This document shows, one piece after another, positions 63,662-64,000 of a stretch of DNA of 64,000 bases. This DNA comes from Bog-756 sp963704585. Its GTDB lineage: Bacteria; Actinomycetota; Acidimicrobiia; Acidimicrobiales; RAAP-2. Below the pieces are notes generated by a model, which saw only the letters and a program-made list of their open reading frames with translations, made no database searches and was not told where the DNA came from. Within the stretch, counting starts at the first letter, position 1. Every line of letters begins with the position of its first letter. A program made the translations under genes and the position numbers. The stretch covers positions 496,001 to 560,000 of the forward strand of contig OY969919.1 in NCBI GenBank assembly GCA_963704585.1, given 5' to 3'.

Positions 63662-63667
63662 TAACGT
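63662..63667 (+). promoter_or_regulatory. -10 box TAACGT of the F420-type oxidoreductase gene
   Basis: TAACGT, six bases before the ATG at 63674, with no ribosome binding site between; a leaderless start is likely. Confidence 0.4.
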
Positions 63668-63673
63668 CGAACG

Positions 63674-64000
63674 ATGGACCGTGCGACGATGCGACGTCGA
63701 GTACGAAGTGCCCGAGTCGGTCGTCTGGCAACCGTCACCTCCGGCAACCGTCCCCATATGGTCCCTTGCTGCTTCGTCTTGCGTGACGACACTGCATACA
63801 CGGCCGTTGACGCAAAGCCGAAGACGACGCGCGCGCTCCAGCGTCTCGAGAACGTGAGGGCAACGCCTTCGGCCTCGCTCCTCGTCGACCGGTACGACGA
63901 GGACTGGTCACAACTGTGGTGGGTTCGCATCGATGGCTCCGCACGGGTCATCGAGGATGGCCCCGAGTACGGCCCGGCGCTCGCTCAGCTCGCTGCGAAG
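63674..64000 (+). CDS. PPOX-class F420-dependent oxidoreductase, Rv0121-like (cut by window edge)
   Basis: 109 codons from the ATG at 63674 to the window edge without a stop. ARVGRLATVTSGNRPHMVP is the first strand pair of the flavin-reductase-like split barrel; AVDAKPKTTRALQRLENVRA and LLVDRYDEDWSQLWWVRIDG match the actinobacterial subfamily of probable F420-dependent enzymes (Rv0121 type). Codon use has many A/T-ending codons (GCA, CGA, GTA, TCA), unlike the left part of the window. The C-terminal third lies outside. The reaction is not known for this subfamily; F420H2-dependent reduction of a quinone-like or biliverdin-like compound is typical of relatives. Confidence 0.78.
   Translation, partial: MDRATMRRRVRSARVGRLATVTSGNRPHMVPCCFVLRDDTAYTAVDAKPKTTRALQRLENVRATPSASLLVDRYDEDWSQLWWVRIDGSARVIEDGPEYGPALAQLAAK

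Overview
The window is very GC-rich DNA with GTG starts almost as common as ATG and many stop/start overlaps of the GTGA, ATGA or TGATG type. Together with actinobacterial family types (SpoIID/LytB protein, GYW-repeat propeller protein, PadR and TetR regulators, thiolase-like/DUF35 pairs, heteromer-type acyl-CoA dehydrogenases, an Rv0121-type F420 enzyme) this points to an actinobacterium. Acidimicrobiia is my best guess, by inference only. At least eleven genes have a TANNNT-like -10 box 5-10 nt before the start codon, so leaderless mRNAs look common. No rRNA, CRISPR array, insertion sequence, phage gene or origin was seen, no gene-free stretch exceeds about 300 bases, and I found no hairpin convincing enough to call a terminator.

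Layout. (1) 1-4827: a SpoIID/LytB protein cut by the window edge, a secreted beta-propeller/GYW-repeat protein, and a membrane glycosyltransferase-like gene with an apparent frameshift. (2) 4828-15583, minus strand: a ten-gene, translationally coupled surface-glycan operon of three type-A and two type-B GT4 glycosyltransferases, two methyltransferase-like proteins, a ClpP protease and a Wzm/Wzt-type exporter. (3) 15699-23154: tRNA-Leu(UAG), a CmoB/DUF1698-like methyltransferase, SDR, MaoC-type and FAS1-type hydratases, enoyl-CoA hydratase, a NagB-like deaminase (apparent frameshift), an alpha/beta hydrolase and a TauD-type dioxygenase. (4) 23127-28173: a branched-chain-type ABC importer with LivH and LivM fused in one chain and the LivF ATPase fused to the C-terminus of an MFS transporter. 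(5) 28248-45186: carbohydrate genes, namely secreted GH78 rhamnosidase, GH4, HIBADH-family reductase, DhnA-type aldolase and FGGY kinase in one operon, then ThuA-like, methyltransferase, Liv-type binding protein, DrrAB-type exporter, PIG-L, SDR, zinc alcohol dehydrogenase and a second FGGY kinase. (6) 45273-57005: hydroxyacid dehydrogenase, DUF35 and thiolase-like genes; a GMC oxidoreductase with its subunit-3 partner; cytochrome P450 with a divergent TetR; two acyl-CoA dehydrogenases, a TLP1-like thiolase and an enoyl-CoA hydratase. (7) 57012-64000: GH1 beta-glucosidase, PadR and membrane protein, SDR-TetR-aminotransferase/SCP2 operon, a thioesterase-like gene and a truncated F420-type oxidoreductase.

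How the genes fit together. The glycan operon looks like one assembly line: transfer and modification enzymes build a chain that Wzt/Wzm exports. The middle of the window suggests a scavenging lifestyle: rhamnosides and glycosides are hydrolysed, taken up and fed through kinase, aldolase and reductase steps. The right half is an acyl-CoA degradation region of lipid, steroid or terpenoid type, with oxidases and its own regulators.

Quality warning: five genes (3072, 20381, 25968, 28248, 37237) are each interrupted by what reads as a single extra C/G. The uniform direction suggests base-calling or assembly insertions rather than gene decay. One further gene (5808-7100) appears to have lost its stop by a substitution.
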